Origin: Alphaproteobacteria bacterium
GTDB lineage: Bacteria; Pseudomonadota; Alphaproteobacteria; RF32; CAG-239
NCBI GenBank assembly: GCA_015062235.1
Contig: SUUZ01000002.1
Location: 161,418 to 225,417 of the forward strand
Direction of reading: 5' to 3'
Length of the DNA stretch: 64,000 nt
Under the pieces are notes generated by a model, which saw only the letters and a list, made by a program, of their open reading frames with translations, was not told the DNA's origin and did not search any database. Shown piece after piece: positions 27,707 to 37,166 of this stretch. Within the stretch, counting starts at the first letter, position 1; the number at the start of each line of letters is the position of its first letter. The translations under genes and the position numbers were made by a program.

Positions 27707-30700
27707 TCATATCTCCAAAATTGTCTTGCCATAAATCTTTAACCGAGTTAGGAGACAAGGCTGACAATGGATTAATATCTATTTCTGGTTCGTCAATATT
27801 GCCGCTTATCTGGTAGTTTACCGCAAAAATTGTTCCATCTTTACCACTTAGTAATGTACCAACCAAAGGTATTTTGCCCAAAAATGTATTAAGTCCATAA
27901 GCTGGTGCAATAAGTCCTCTCATATCAAACTCTTGATATTTGCTATGATAACCACCAGTTAAAGATATACCTATCACATTACCAAAACCTTTGGCATCTT
28001 TTAATATAAACTTAGAATTAGCATATTCAAATGGAGCATCAAAATGAGTAAACACTATGCCGTCACCTGAAAGCATATCAACAATACCTGTAAATGAGGC
28101 TAAAGTCAGTAATTTGGCAAAAATATTTGTTTTAACAAGATTAAAATCGCGAGCTTTAGCATGACCAACAAATTTTTTATCGGCTCCACGCTTAGCATTT
28201 ATACTAAGAGTACCACCGCGCATATAATCATAAAGGCGTAAAAATCTTAAAGTGGAGCCCGCATTATTACTATCAATACTCAATAGATATTCATTGTTGG
28301 GGCGTGGAACATAATCAAGCTTTAAATATGGCTTGTATTTAGGATTGTTTTTGTTGGGCTTAAAATTGCCAACCAAATGCATTTCATGAACACCTATTTT
28401 ATTTAATATCTTAGCATTGCCAGCAACATTGCGAATGGATACCTTGTCGTTAGTCCATAGCTTGTCTACAGCAATACTAATGTCTGTATTAGGTGTATTT
28501 TCCCAAATATTTTCTTCATTTTCGTTGTTTGTGGATTGAGCCGCTTTAGCTTTTAGTTCTGCACGGCGTTTGCGGCGAGCTTCAATTTCATCTTCATCGC
28601 TAGCAAAAAAGTCTGATAAATCATATTCTGAACCAGAAACAATAACTTTGATGTTTTCTTCTGGGGTGTGACCAAAATCAATTCTTGCTTTGGCATTGGT
28701 CTTTGGACCTTTGATATTGGTAATATCAACCGAAGATACTTTGCCCTTGTCATCAAATGAAATATTGCCATTAAGCTTAAAGTCTGGTTTGGTTAGACTA
28801 AAATTTGGTATTGATGAAATTTCTGAACCATTAATATTAATTTGGGCTGTTATTTCGCCATTAATACCTGCTTTTTTCTCAAAACCTAAGAAACCATAGT
28901 CAATTTTTGTTTCACGCAAATTGCCATGAACATCAACAATAGAGCGATTGTCTGGATAAACAGTTATTATAGCTTTGGTTGGAATAGTTCCTCTTATATA
29001 TGGAGCATCTAAAGCTGCAGCATTTAGCTCAGTTTTTTGCTTAAACATATCATCAAAATTAAAGCTTATTTGATAACGACGTTGATAATCTTTAGCAACA
29101 AATTTTTCATCCCATAGTAATGTAAGAGGTAATCCTTCAATATTAGCCACACCTGAAATATTCATTCCTTGATTATCAAGAGTAAAGTTTAGGGTTTTGG
29201 CTTCAATAGTTTTGTCTTTAAGGGCATTTTTTATCATTACATCTCGCAAAATAGCATCTACTGAAACTTCGATACTTGCAGGATCAAGATCTTGCCTTAG
29301 TTCAAAAGCTAAACCTAAATCTGCAGTTGCACTACCCTTGATTGCTTCGGGATTGATACCGAGTTCGCTTGTATATTTTAATGGTTCGTGATCAATAAGT
29401 TTTAGAATATCGGTAATAGCACCAACACCATTTAGTTCTAATTTAAGAAAATTATCTTCTTTATTTAGGTCATACAAATCAACATAACCACTATTTAAAA
29501 CAACATCATTTGATTTTGCTTTATTTAAATCAATGCGAATATTGTGTTCACTAAAACTAGCAACACCATAAATATTGGTTACTTTAGGCATTGTATCTAA
29601 ATAAGTTAGGTTACCATCTTCAATATCAGCCTTTCCAGACAAACTTTTGAAACCAATATTTTGAAGCTTTTCATCATAACCAAAATCAAAGGTAAAATTA
29701 CCATTTTTAATCATACCACCAAAAAGATTTTTCTTGCACCACTCCCAAGCTTTGACGCCAAAATATTTGGGCCAAAAACGACTTAGCTTGTCTGTTTCTA
29801 ATTCACTAACTTTGGCATTTAGACTAATTTGTAAATCTTTGGGATATGATGTTGTAAGCCATTGTTTTAGGCCTTTAACATCAAGACCTAATTTGGCTAG
29901 TTGGTTGTCTAAATTCAAGCTTGCATCTGTTATTTTAATATGTTCTAAATTACCGCTTATTTCACCATTTAAGATTAGACCAGAGATGTCATAATCATAA
30001 TTTTCATCATTAGCAAAACGTATTTTTCCTTTTTCGCCATTTAACTCAAAATTTATCTTATCAATGATTTTTTCACTATTAGATAAAATATCACTCTTGT
30101 ATTGAGCTAAATTTTGCAGTTTAAACAATGTATTTATATTGCCATGAAGAGGTATGCGAACATTGTAAAAATCGGCTGAACTTTCAGCTGGAGTAACAAG
30201 ATTAATTAAATCAGCTGGTATCAAATCTGAAAAATAGAACTTTAGTTCTGCTGAAGCATCTCTATAATTATAATCTATTCCCAAACCTAATGATGATGTG
30301 CTTTGCCCAAAAGGCATTAAAGCATTTATTTCGGTTTTGAGTTTAGTATAACCCCTATCAAAATAATAGTTTACATCACTAAATTGCCACTTTTTACCAA
30401 AATCAACCTCTAATAATTCAACATCAGCTCCATTAATTGTTATTTTATTAATATAGCTCTCTGGATAGGTATTGTCTTCGGAATTAAAGCGTTCCCAAAA
30501 ATTAGCGGCAATATCAATATAATATTCTAACTTTTTACGGTTTACCTCTTCAGAACCTTTGTTGTTATCAACTCCATAGCGGTTAAATATATAAATTTTG
30601 GGTTCTTCTATTTCAATTGTACTTGGCGCAATGATACCTCTTAATAACGCTTTAATACTAAATGATAAGGCTACTTTAGGTGCATTTATGGTTATGGCAT

Positions 30701-30965
30701 CTTCTTTTTTATATATAACATTATTTGCAATAATTCTTAATGGTTGAACTGAGCGAACAAGTTCAAGATTTACGCTATCTAGAGTTACTTGATAATTATT
30801 ATCTTCATGATTTAGTGCTCGAATGATATAGGGTTTTAGAAATGGTAGTGCTATAGAACCACGATAAAGTTGCCAAATAAATAAAAGTAACCCTACCAGC
30901 AAAATAACACTGATAAAATCGGCTATTTTATGTAATGTATAGCTGCGGTTACTTAGTTTTTTCAT
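27696..30965 (-). CDS. AsmA/YhdP-like envelope protein (DUF3971)
   Basis: The 1089-residue protein has one N-terminal membrane helix (about 14-32, ADFISVILLVGLLLFIWQL) and a very long periplasmic part rich in beta strands. The C-terminus carries the YhdP/AsmA2 signature: GGTLSINAKRG, DFNLVKTNIFAKLLTLASFTGI, LIAPAYGLNTFLGKIPLVGTLLSG and DEPEIDINPLSALSPNSVKDLW. Members bridge inner and outer membranes and carry phospholipids to the outer leaflet side. A charged Ala/Lys linker lies near residues 790-820. It overlaps both neighbours (17 bp with the hydrolase, 11 bp with the HAD gene), so translation is probably coupled. Confidence 0.88.
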   Translation of the reverse strand: MKKLSNRSYTLHKIADFISVILLVGLLLFIWQLYRGSIALPFLKPYIIRALNHEDNNYQVTLDSVNLELVRSVQPLRIIANNVIYKKEDAITINAPKVALSFSIKALLRGIIAPSTIEIEEPKIYIFNRYGVDNNKGSEEVNRKKLEYYIDIAANFWERFNSEDNTYPESYINKITINGADVELLEVDFGKKWQFSDVNYYFDRGYTKLKTEINALMPFGQSTSSLGLGIDYNYRDASAELKFYFSDLIPADLINLVTPAESSADFYNVRIPLHGNINTLFKLQNLAQYKSDILSNSEKIIDKINFELNGEKGKIRFANDENYDYDISGLILNGEISGNLEHIKITDASLNLDNQLAKLGLDVKGLKQWLTTSYPKDLQISLNAKVSELETDKLSRFWPKYFGVKAWEWCKKNLFGGMIKNGNFTFDFGYDEKLQNIGFKSLSGKADIEDGNLTYLDTMPKVTNIYGVASFSEHNIRIDLNKAKSNDVVLNSGYVDLYDLNKEDNFLKLELNGVGAITDILKLIDHEPLKYTSELGINPEAIKGSATADLGLAFELRQDLDPASIEVSVDAILRDVMIKNALKDKTIEAKTLNFTLDNQGMNISGVANIEGLPLTLLWDEKFVAKDYQRRYQISFNFDDMFKQKTELNAAALDAPYIRGTIPTKAIITVYPDNRSIVDVHGNLRETKIDYGFLGFEKKAGINGEITAQININGSEISSIPNFSLTKPDFKLNGNISFDDKGKVSSVDITNIKGPKTNAKARIDFGHTPEENIKVIVSGSEYDLSDFFASDEDEIEARRKRRAELKAKAAQSTNNENEENIWENTPNTDISIAVDKLWTNDKVSIRNVAGNAKILNKIGVHEMHLVGNFKPNKNNPKYKPYLKLDYVPRPNNEYLLSIDSNNAGSTLRFLRLYDYMRGGTLSINAKRGADKKFVGHAKARDFNLVKTNIFAKLLTLASFTGIVDMLSGDGIVFTHFDAPFEYANSKFILKDAKGFGNVIGISLTGGYHSKYQEFDMRGLIAPAYGLNTFLGKIPLVGTLLSGKDGTIFAVNYQISGNIDEPEIDINPLSALSPNSVKDLWQDNFGDMNDN

Positions 30966-31788
30966 TTGCTTCTAACCATTTTAATATATCGCGCCAATTA
31001 CGATAGTTATACAATGAAGAATGACTGGCACCAGAATAGGTTAACATCTTTTTAGGTTCGTTAGCTAATTTGAACAAATTTTTAGCACGTTCTATAGGAA
31101 CAACCCTATCACGAGATGCTCCCATAATAAATATTGGAGATTTAATATCTGCAACTAATGCTGTATTATCGTATTTGTCTTTAACTATAAAGTCAAATGG
31201 AAACAGTGGAATAATACGTTGTTTTACCACGTTTAATAGACTATCAAAAGGAACTTCTAAGATAAGAGCTGCAAAAGGAGACGTTTTACCTAATTTGTTG
31301 GCTGTATAAATAGAGGTAAAACTACCTAACGACATACCATAAAGTATTAACTTATCATTACTATAGCCTTGAGTATAAAGGTAGTCTACCGCAGCAACAG
31401 CATCATTTGCTAAATTTTTTTCACTTATTTCTCCTTTTATACCACCAAAACCACGATATTCACCAATGAATACTCCATAACCTTTTTCAACAAAAGGCGT
31501 TAGCTTATGATAAAAAGCCTCGATATTAAAAGAATTACCATGATAAAAAACAATAACTTTATCTTTATCCTTAGGTGCTATATACCACCCGTAAAGTATT
31601 GTTCCGTCTTGTGATTTGTATTTAACCTCTTGGGCGGGAAAGTCATTAGCTATTGCATTTGCAATTAGTGATTTTTCATTTGATGGATTATAGAAAAAAT
31701 ATTTAGGAAAATGGTAGACTGCTAAACAAAATAAAATCCAACAGCTAAATAGTATTAGAGTTAATATTATTGATATTTTTTTAAGCAT
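30949..31788 (-). CDS. Membrane-anchored alpha/beta hydrolase
   Basis: The 279-residue protein has an N-terminal membrane helix (about 5-25) and an alpha/beta hydrolase fold facing the periplasm. The oxyanion region is VFYHGNSFN (about 80-88), the nucleophile elbow GMSLGS gives S153, D227 lies in GASRDRVVP and H256 in YSGASHSSL, completing the triad. This matches the BEM46/YfhR-type serine hydrolases of unknown substrate. Its ATG overlaps the 3' end of prfB by 8 bp. Confidence 0.88.
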   Translation of the reverse strand: MLKKISIILTLILFSCWILFCLAVYHFPKYFFYNPSNEKSLIANAIANDFPAQEVKYKSQDGTILYGWYIAPKDKDKVIVFYHGNSFNIEAFYHKLTPFVEKGYGVFIGEYRGFGGIKGEISEKNLANDAVAAVDYLYTQGYSNDKLILYGMSLGSFTSIYTANKLGKTSPFAALILEVPFDSLLNVVKQRIIPLFPFDFIVKDKYDNTALVADIKSPIFIMGASRDRVVPIERAKNLFKLANEPKKMLTYSGASHSSLYNYRNWRDILKWLEANEKTK

Positions 31789-32891
31789 TGGAAGCTCCTA
31801 ATTTGTCTGCTAATGCAGCACTTAAAAACAAATCAATATCACCGTCTAAAACCGCTTTAGTATCAGATGTTTCGGCATCTGTACGCAAGTCTTTTACCAT
31901 TTTGTAAGGTTGTAAAACATAAGAACGTATTTGATAGCCCCAACCATTATCACCTTGTTTATCACGTTGTTCGCTAGCTTTATCCTCACGTTTCTTTAGT
32001 TCTAGTTCATAAAGACGAGCTTTTAACATTTTCCATGCAGCTTCCCTATTTTGAAACTGAGAACGTTGGTTTTGGCATTGAACAACAATTCCTGTTGGCT
32101 GGTGAGTAATGCGCACTGCAGAATCTGTCTTGTTAATGTGTTGCCCTCCTGCTCCAGATGCTCGGTAGGTATCTACTCGGCAATCTGCTTCATTAATAGT
32201 AATTTCTATAGAATCGTCAATTACGGGATATACTCCAACAGAAGCAAAACTTGTATGACGACGAGCATTGCTGTCAAATGGTGAAATACGAACCAAACGA
32301 TGAACTCCTGTTTCTGACTTGAGCCAGCCATAAGCATTGTGCCCACTAATTTTAATAGTCGCTGATTTAATGCCTGCTACATCACCTTCGGTTTCTTCAA
32401 TATATTCAACTTTGTAATTATGTGCATCAGCCCATCGTGAATACATACGAAGAAGCATTTCAGCCCAATCTTGCGCTTCTGTTCCTCCTGAACCTGAGTG
32501 GACTTCTAAAAATGTATCATTGCTGTCTACTTCGCCTGATAATAGAGCCTCTAGTTCGGCATGTTTTACGCTTTGTTGCAAAGTTTCAAGTTGAACAAAT
32601 ATTTCATCAAGAGTTGCTGTATCATTGTCTGCTTCTGCAAGCTCAGCTAATTCACCCAAATCGTTACACGATTGAAGCATATTGTTATAATTATTAATAC
32701 CTTGCTCAAGAATATTTTTTTCTTTGGTTAGTTTTTGGGCTTTATCTGGATTTGACCATAATTCAGAATCAGATACTAAACTTTCAAGTTCTGACAAACG
32801 CAAACATGCATTATCATAGTCAAAGAGACCTCCTTAGCAATTCTAAGGATTGCTCAATTGATTGCATAATATCATATATATCGGCACGCAT
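31781..32891 (-). CDS. prfB: Peptide chain release factor 2, made by programmed +1 frameshift
   Basis: RF2 recognises UGA and UAA stops and triggers peptide release. The gene starts at ATG 32891 behind AGGAGG, runs 23 codons and meets an in-frame TGA (32820-32822) in the context CTT-TGA-C, with an internal Shine-Dalgarno AGGAGG at 32829-32834. Spacing equals that of E. coli prfB. Slipping by +1 on CTT continues into ...RRSLDYDNACLRLSELES... and gives 369 residues. The tripeptide SPF (ISPFDSNARRHTSF) and the catalytic GGQ (SGAGGQHINKTDSAVRITH) are present. It sits between mrcA and the hydrolase, an arrangement common in alphaproteobacteria. Confidence 0.97.
32820..32834 (-). promoter_or_regulatory. 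prfB autoregulatory frameshift site
   Basis: AGGAGG, one codon (TCT), then CTT TGA C: the internal Shine-Dalgarno and slippery codon next to a slowly decoded UGA. Low RF2 raises frameshifting and so RF2 synthesis. Confidence 0.96.
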
Positions 32892-32902
32892 GGTAAAACC
32901 TC

Positions 32903-35377
32903 CTAATACTCACTACCCATTTGTATTTCATCATCACTAGTATCTTCATATGTTATGGGCGAAACTGGAAGCTCGGCTCCTTCGGTAGCAATAGCTCCCT
33001 CTTCTTGCCCTATAACTTTTTGTTTGGCTGCTCGTAAAGCAGCTTCGGGTTTTAAGGCTTCCCAAATAACAACGTTATCTGTTGGTGTAGCTGGCTTACC
33101 TGTTTTGTGGTTTACACGAACAAGTTTAATGCCACTAGGAATACGAAATGGAACATCAGCCTGATCTTGTAAAGCTTGGTTCATAAAATCATAAAAAATA
33201 GGTAAAGCTGCCGAGGCACCTGTCTCATAACGTCCTAAAGTACGAGGTTCATCAAAACCAACATATACTGCAACAACAAGGTCTGGAGAAAAACCAACAA
33301 ACCAAGCATCTTGGTTGCGATTAGTGGTACCTGTTTTGCCAGCAAGTGGTTTACCAATTGAACGCAAGCGAGCACCTGTACCATGTTGAACTACACCTTC
33401 TAATATGCTTACCATTTGATAAGCACTAAGTGGATCAACAATCTGCTCACGATTATCTAAAAGTTGGGGGACTGCTTGATTATCCCATTTTTCAGGAGAA
33501 CAATTTTCACATTCTCGATTATCGTGTTTATAAATTGTTAGCCCATTACGATCTTGAATGCGCTCAATTAAATATGGTTCTACTTTTTTACCACCATTAA
33601 CAATTATACCATAGGCTGAAGCCATATTGATAAGTTTGGTTTCGCCAGCACCTAAAGACATTGATAATAATTCTGGTAAATGAGGATTAACTCCCATTTT
33701 TTTCGCAGAGGCAGCAACCTTGTCCATACCAACATCTTGGGCTAAACGAACTGTCATCAAGTTACGTGATTTCTCAATTCCTTGACGCAAAGTCATTAAA
33801 CCATAAAACTTTTTGGAATAATTATGAGGTTTCCATAATGGTTGTCCTTTACCTTGATCGAGAACAAATGGAGCATCTAAAATTAGATCTGTTGGTTCAT
33901 AACCATTTTCTAATGCTGTAAGGTAAACTATGGGTTTGAAAGCTGAGCCTGTTTGACGACGAGCCTGAGTTGCGCGATTATACTGCGATTTTTGAAAAGA
34001 ATATCCTCCTACCATTGCTAAAATTTTACCAGTATGAGGATCTAAGGCAACCAAACCTCCTTCAACATTTGGAAGTTGGCGTAAATAATAGCTTTGTTCG
34101 GACATATTACGTGATGTTGTATCTTTAAGATCAATCTGTTCTACTAAAATAACATCACCTGAATTTAAAACATCTGTTACCTTTTGCGGTTGTTCTGCTA
34201 CAGATTGATTTTTAAGATTTTTACGCGCCCAAGCCAAAACTGATAAAGGTATCTCCCCCTTAGTACCATCTTTTAATTCTATTGTTGCCTTGTCTGTTGC
34301 AACAGATTTAACAATAGCAAGTTTCCACCCTGCTTTACTTCCTGCAGGAATTTCTATTTGACTAAATTTTTCTTGCCAACCTTCTTCCAAAGGAATATTG
34401 GTTAACGCACCACGCCAACCATGACGGCGATCATAGTTTTCAATTTCTTTAGCAAATGCTTTTGTTGCAATTTCTTGCAACCTAGGATTTAAGGTCGTAC
34501 GGATTAATAAACCACCCTCATACAAAGCATCTTCACCAAATTCTTCTTTAACTTGACGGCGAACATCTTCACTAAAATATTGTGCATGTTTAACTAATTC
34601 ACTACGATTTGATACAGTCTCTAGTGGTTTTGCTTTAGCATTTATAGCCTCATCTTCAGTAACATAACCATCTTCCTGCATTCTATCAATAACCCAATTA
34701 CGACGAGCAATAGCAGCATCATACTTAGTTTTGGGATTATAGTTGTTTGGTCCCTTAGGAAGAGCGGCAAGATAAGCAACCTCTTCTAAAGTCAGCTCAT
34801 CAAGTGCTTTGCCGAAATAATTCATAGCTGCAGCAGCCACACCATAAGAACGGTTACCAAGATATATTTCATTTAGATAAAGTTCTAAAATATGTTTCTT
34901 GTCAAAAGTTTGTTCTATCCTAATTGCAAGTAACGCTTCTTTGATTTTGCGTTTATACGATAGTTCTGATGATAATAAAAAATTCTTTGCGACTTGTTGA
35001 GTAATAGTAGATGCACCTGTTGGGCGACGTCCAGAACCAAAATTTTTTACATTGGTCAAAACAGCTCTGGTAATACCAAATAAATCAACCCCAAAATGAG
35101 AATAAAAATTTTTATCTTCAGCAGATATAAAAGCCTGTTTTACAAGCAATGGTATTTTATCCTCTGGAACAAAAAGTCTTTTTTCAGCAGCATATTCCAT
35201 CATAACTTCGCCATTACCAGCATAAAGACGAGTAGTAACAGCTGGTTCATACCTTTCGAGCTGACGATATTCGGGTAACTCTTGCGATATTTGCCACACA
35301 GAAGTTATTATTAAAACAAATGCGATAACCGCAAAGAAAAAGCATGTACTTAAGAAAGATGAAATAGTTTTTAACAT
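32903..35377 (-). CDS. mrcA: Penicillin-binding protein 1A (bifunctional PG synthase)
   Basis: The 824-residue class A PBP polymerises lipid II and cross-links peptidoglycan. After one membrane helix (about 5-28) comes the GT51 domain with EDKNFYSHFGVD, GASTITQQVAKN and YKRKIKEALLAIRIEQ. The transpeptidase domain has SAFK (TGSAFKPIVYL), the S-R-N motif (KSRNLMTVRLAQDVG) and KTGTTNRNQDAWFVGFSP. ATG at 35377 is preferred; a TTG five codons earlier is open but neither has a strong ribosome binding site. It lies 72 bp after amiC and 12 bp before prfB, so wall synthesis and hydrolysis genes are transcribed together. Confidence 0.95.
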   Translation of the reverse strand: MLKTISSFLSTCFFFAVIAFVLIITSVWQISQELPEYRQLERYEPAVTTRLYAGNGEVMMEYAAEKRLFVPEDKIPLLVKQAFISAEDKNFYSHFGVDLFGITRAVLTNVKNFGSGRRPTGASTITQQVAKNFLLSSELSYKRKIKEALLAIRIEQTFDKKHILELYLNEIYLGNRSYGVAAAAMNYFGKALDELTLEEVAYLAALPKGPNNYNPKTKYDAAIARRNWVIDRMQEDGYVTEDEAINAKAKPLETVSNRSELVKHAQYFSEDVRRQVKEEFGEDALYEGGLLIRTTLNPRLQEIATKAFAKEIENYDRRHGWRGALTNIPLEEGWQEKFSQIEIPAGSKAGWKLAIVKSVATDKATIELKDGTKGEIPLSVLAWARKNLKNQSVAEQPQKVTDVLNSGDVILVEQIDLKDTTSRNMSEQSYYLRQLPNVEGGLVALDPHTGKILAMVGGYSFQKSQYNRATQARRQTGSAFKPIVYLTALENGYEPTDLILDAPFVLDQGKGQPLWKPHNYSKKFYGLMTLRQGIEKSRNLMTVRLAQDVGMDKVAASAKKMGVNPHLPELLSMSLGAGETKLINMASAYGIIVNGGKKVEPYLIERIQDRNGLTIYKHDNRECENCSPEKWDNQAVPQLLDNREQIVDPLSAYQMVSILEGVVQHGTGARLRSIGKPLAGKTGTTNRNQDAWFVGFSPDLVVAVYVGFDEPRTLGRYETGASAALPIFYDFMNQALQDQADVPFRIPSGIKLVRVNHKTGKPATPTDNVVIWEALKPEAALRAAKQKVIGQEEGAIATEGAELPVSPITYEDTSDDEIQMGSEY

Positions 35378-35448
35378 ATCCAAGCCAACCAAAACATTTT
35401 TATTTTTCAGTTTATTGTTTTAGTCAAAAAATATTGAGCTGTCAAATA

Positions 35449-36675
35449 CTAATGCTTAGGATTTTGAAAATATTTATCAATCGCTTTTACTGCAGCATCT
35501 GCCAATTTATTGCGGTATGATTTTTGACGCAACTGACGCTCCTCTGTAGGATTGGAAAGATAGCCTAATTCCAACAAAACAGAAGGAACATCTGGAGCTT
35601 TTAGCACGGCAAAACCAGCAAAACGATGGGTATTGCTTACTGTTTTAACAATTTTAGACATTTGACCACTCAAAAGCGTAGCAAATTCAGATGATGAATT
35701 ATTAGTTTCTCTTTGAGCTAAATTTAATAAAATATCACTTACTTCTTTTGAATGTTCCGCAAAATTAAGCCCTGCCACAATATCTGCCTTGTTCTCTTTT
35801 TCAGCCAAAGCAGCAGCTTCTTTATCAGATGCGGTTTCTGAGAGAGTATAAACAGACAACCCAACCGCTTTGCGATTTCTTGCACTATCAGCGTGAATCG
35901 AAATAAATAAATCAGCATCATATTTACGGGCTATTTTTACCCTGTCACGCAAAGGAATAAACACATCTCGATTACGAGTTAAATAAACTTTATATTTGCT
36001 ATTCTTATCAAGTTTTTCTTTCAATTCTTTAGACATAGATAAAGTAATATTTTTTTCGTAGGTTCCTCTGTAGCCTATTGCACCAGGGTCAACACCACCA
36101 TGTCCAGCATCGATAACAATAACCTTGCGCTTGCTTTGAGCTACTTTATTTACCGATGGCTGATTTTCTACCTTCCTAGTTACTACATCTGCCGAATTAT
36201 AATCATCACTACTAATAGCATGTGAATTACCAAGACGTGATACAAAATCACGCTCACTTGCCGCTTCTAAATCAATAGCAAAACGCCAATTAAAATTGCT
36301 TTGAGGAGGAAGTATAAATGCTTTTTTTACCAAAACAGGCTTTTGCAAATCAAAAACTATGCGAATACCGCTAACACCTGCAGAACCAAGACGAACATTT
36401 TTTACAAAAACATTTTCATCTCTGTTGTTAGCAACCGCTGATGAAACCTCTACTCCTTGAGTATCGATAACAAGACGATTAGGTTCACTTAAGGTAAATA
36501 CCTTATAATCAAATTTAGAATCGGCATCAAAAACTATTCGTACACTACCGACACCTTGCCCAACACGCATACCACTTATTTTGGCAGCATAACACTCTGC
36601 AATTGATAGTATTGTTCCCAATATTATCAAACAAACAAAAGCAAAACTGCGTAATTTCAGCCAAAGACCTTGCAT
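35449..36675 (-). CDS. amiC: N-acetylmuramoyl-L-alanine amidase with AMIN domain
   Basis: The 408-residue periplasmic enzyme cuts peptide stems from glycan strands during cell separation. ATG 36675 has GGGAG upstream; the frame extends 13 codons further without a site. A signal peptide (about 8-30) precedes an AMIN domain (about 35-135) that targets the septum or peptidoglycan. The amidase_3 domain contains VIVIDAGHGGVDPGAIG (Zn His), YEKNITLSMSKEL (Zn Glu), FISIHADSA (Zn His) and the catalytic E of LLELGYLSNP. It heads the minus-strand cluster, divergent from rne. Confidence 0.94.
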   Translation of the reverse strand: MQGLWLKLRSFAFVCLIILGTILSIAECYAAKISGMRVGQGVGSVRIVFDADSKFDYKVFTLSEPNRLVIDTQGVEVSSAVANNRDENVFVKNVRLGSAGVSGIRIVFDLQKPVLVKKAFILPPQSNFNWRFAIDLEAASERDFVSRLGNSHAISSDDYNSADVVTRKVENQPSVNKVAQSKRKVIVIDAGHGGVDPGAIGYRGTYEKNITLSMSKELKEKLDKNSKYKVYLTRNRDVFIPLRDRVKIARKYDADLFISIHADSARNRKAVGLSVYTLSETASDKEAAALAEKENKADIVAGLNFAEHSKEVSDILLNLAQRETNNSSSEFATLLSGQMSKIVKTVSNTHRFAGFAVLKAPDVPSVLLELGYLSNPTEERQLRQKSYRNKLADAAVKAIDKYFQNPKH

Positions 36676-37166
36676 TCTTACTCCCAATAATCCTATCTTA
36701 TAAGTATAGAGCATACTTATTTACAATATGTTAAAAAAAATTATAAAGAGCTTAAAAATATTGTTGTATTTTTAATCAAAGCTGTATATGCTGAACTTGT
36801 ATTTTGACGGAATTATATATCTGAACATACTTCTTTGTGAGAAAATGTTTTGAGATTTTGGGGTTTGTTTCGGATACCGCCGCTTTTTCATAACGATTAG
36901 GTGTTGCCCCGTTAAGATAGAAAAAAAAGAATTTATACCGAAGAGTTTTATTTTTTAATGCAGGCTAGCAATCAACAACAATAAAAAAGCCTGTATAAAC
37001 AGAAGAAGAACGCAACCTTTTGGGACTGATAAGTCGTTCTGCTTTGTAAGAACCAAATATTGTCATTGCTGCGGTAATGCGTGTTTTGGGATTTTGTTTG
37101 TTCATTGATTCTCCGGTATATTGTGCAAATAAATTAGCTATTGAGCTAAGAAATGTGGAGATTTTT
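36676..37166. other. amiC-rne divergent intergenic region with long rne leader
   Basis: These 490 bp separate amiC and rne. On the minus strand TATAAT (36740-36745) fits an amiC -10 without a good -35. On the plus strand TTGACG (36804-36809) with a poor -10 near 36827 could start rne, giving a leader of roughly 330 nt. E. coli rne also has a long structured leader used for autoregulation, so the same is inferred here. No small gene or known riboswitch is recognised. Confidence 0.4.

Noticed and set aside
37077..37166. N-terminal extension of RNase E by 30 codons
   Set aside because: No ribosome binding site at the upstream ATG; the ATG at 37167 has GGAG and gives the normal protein start.
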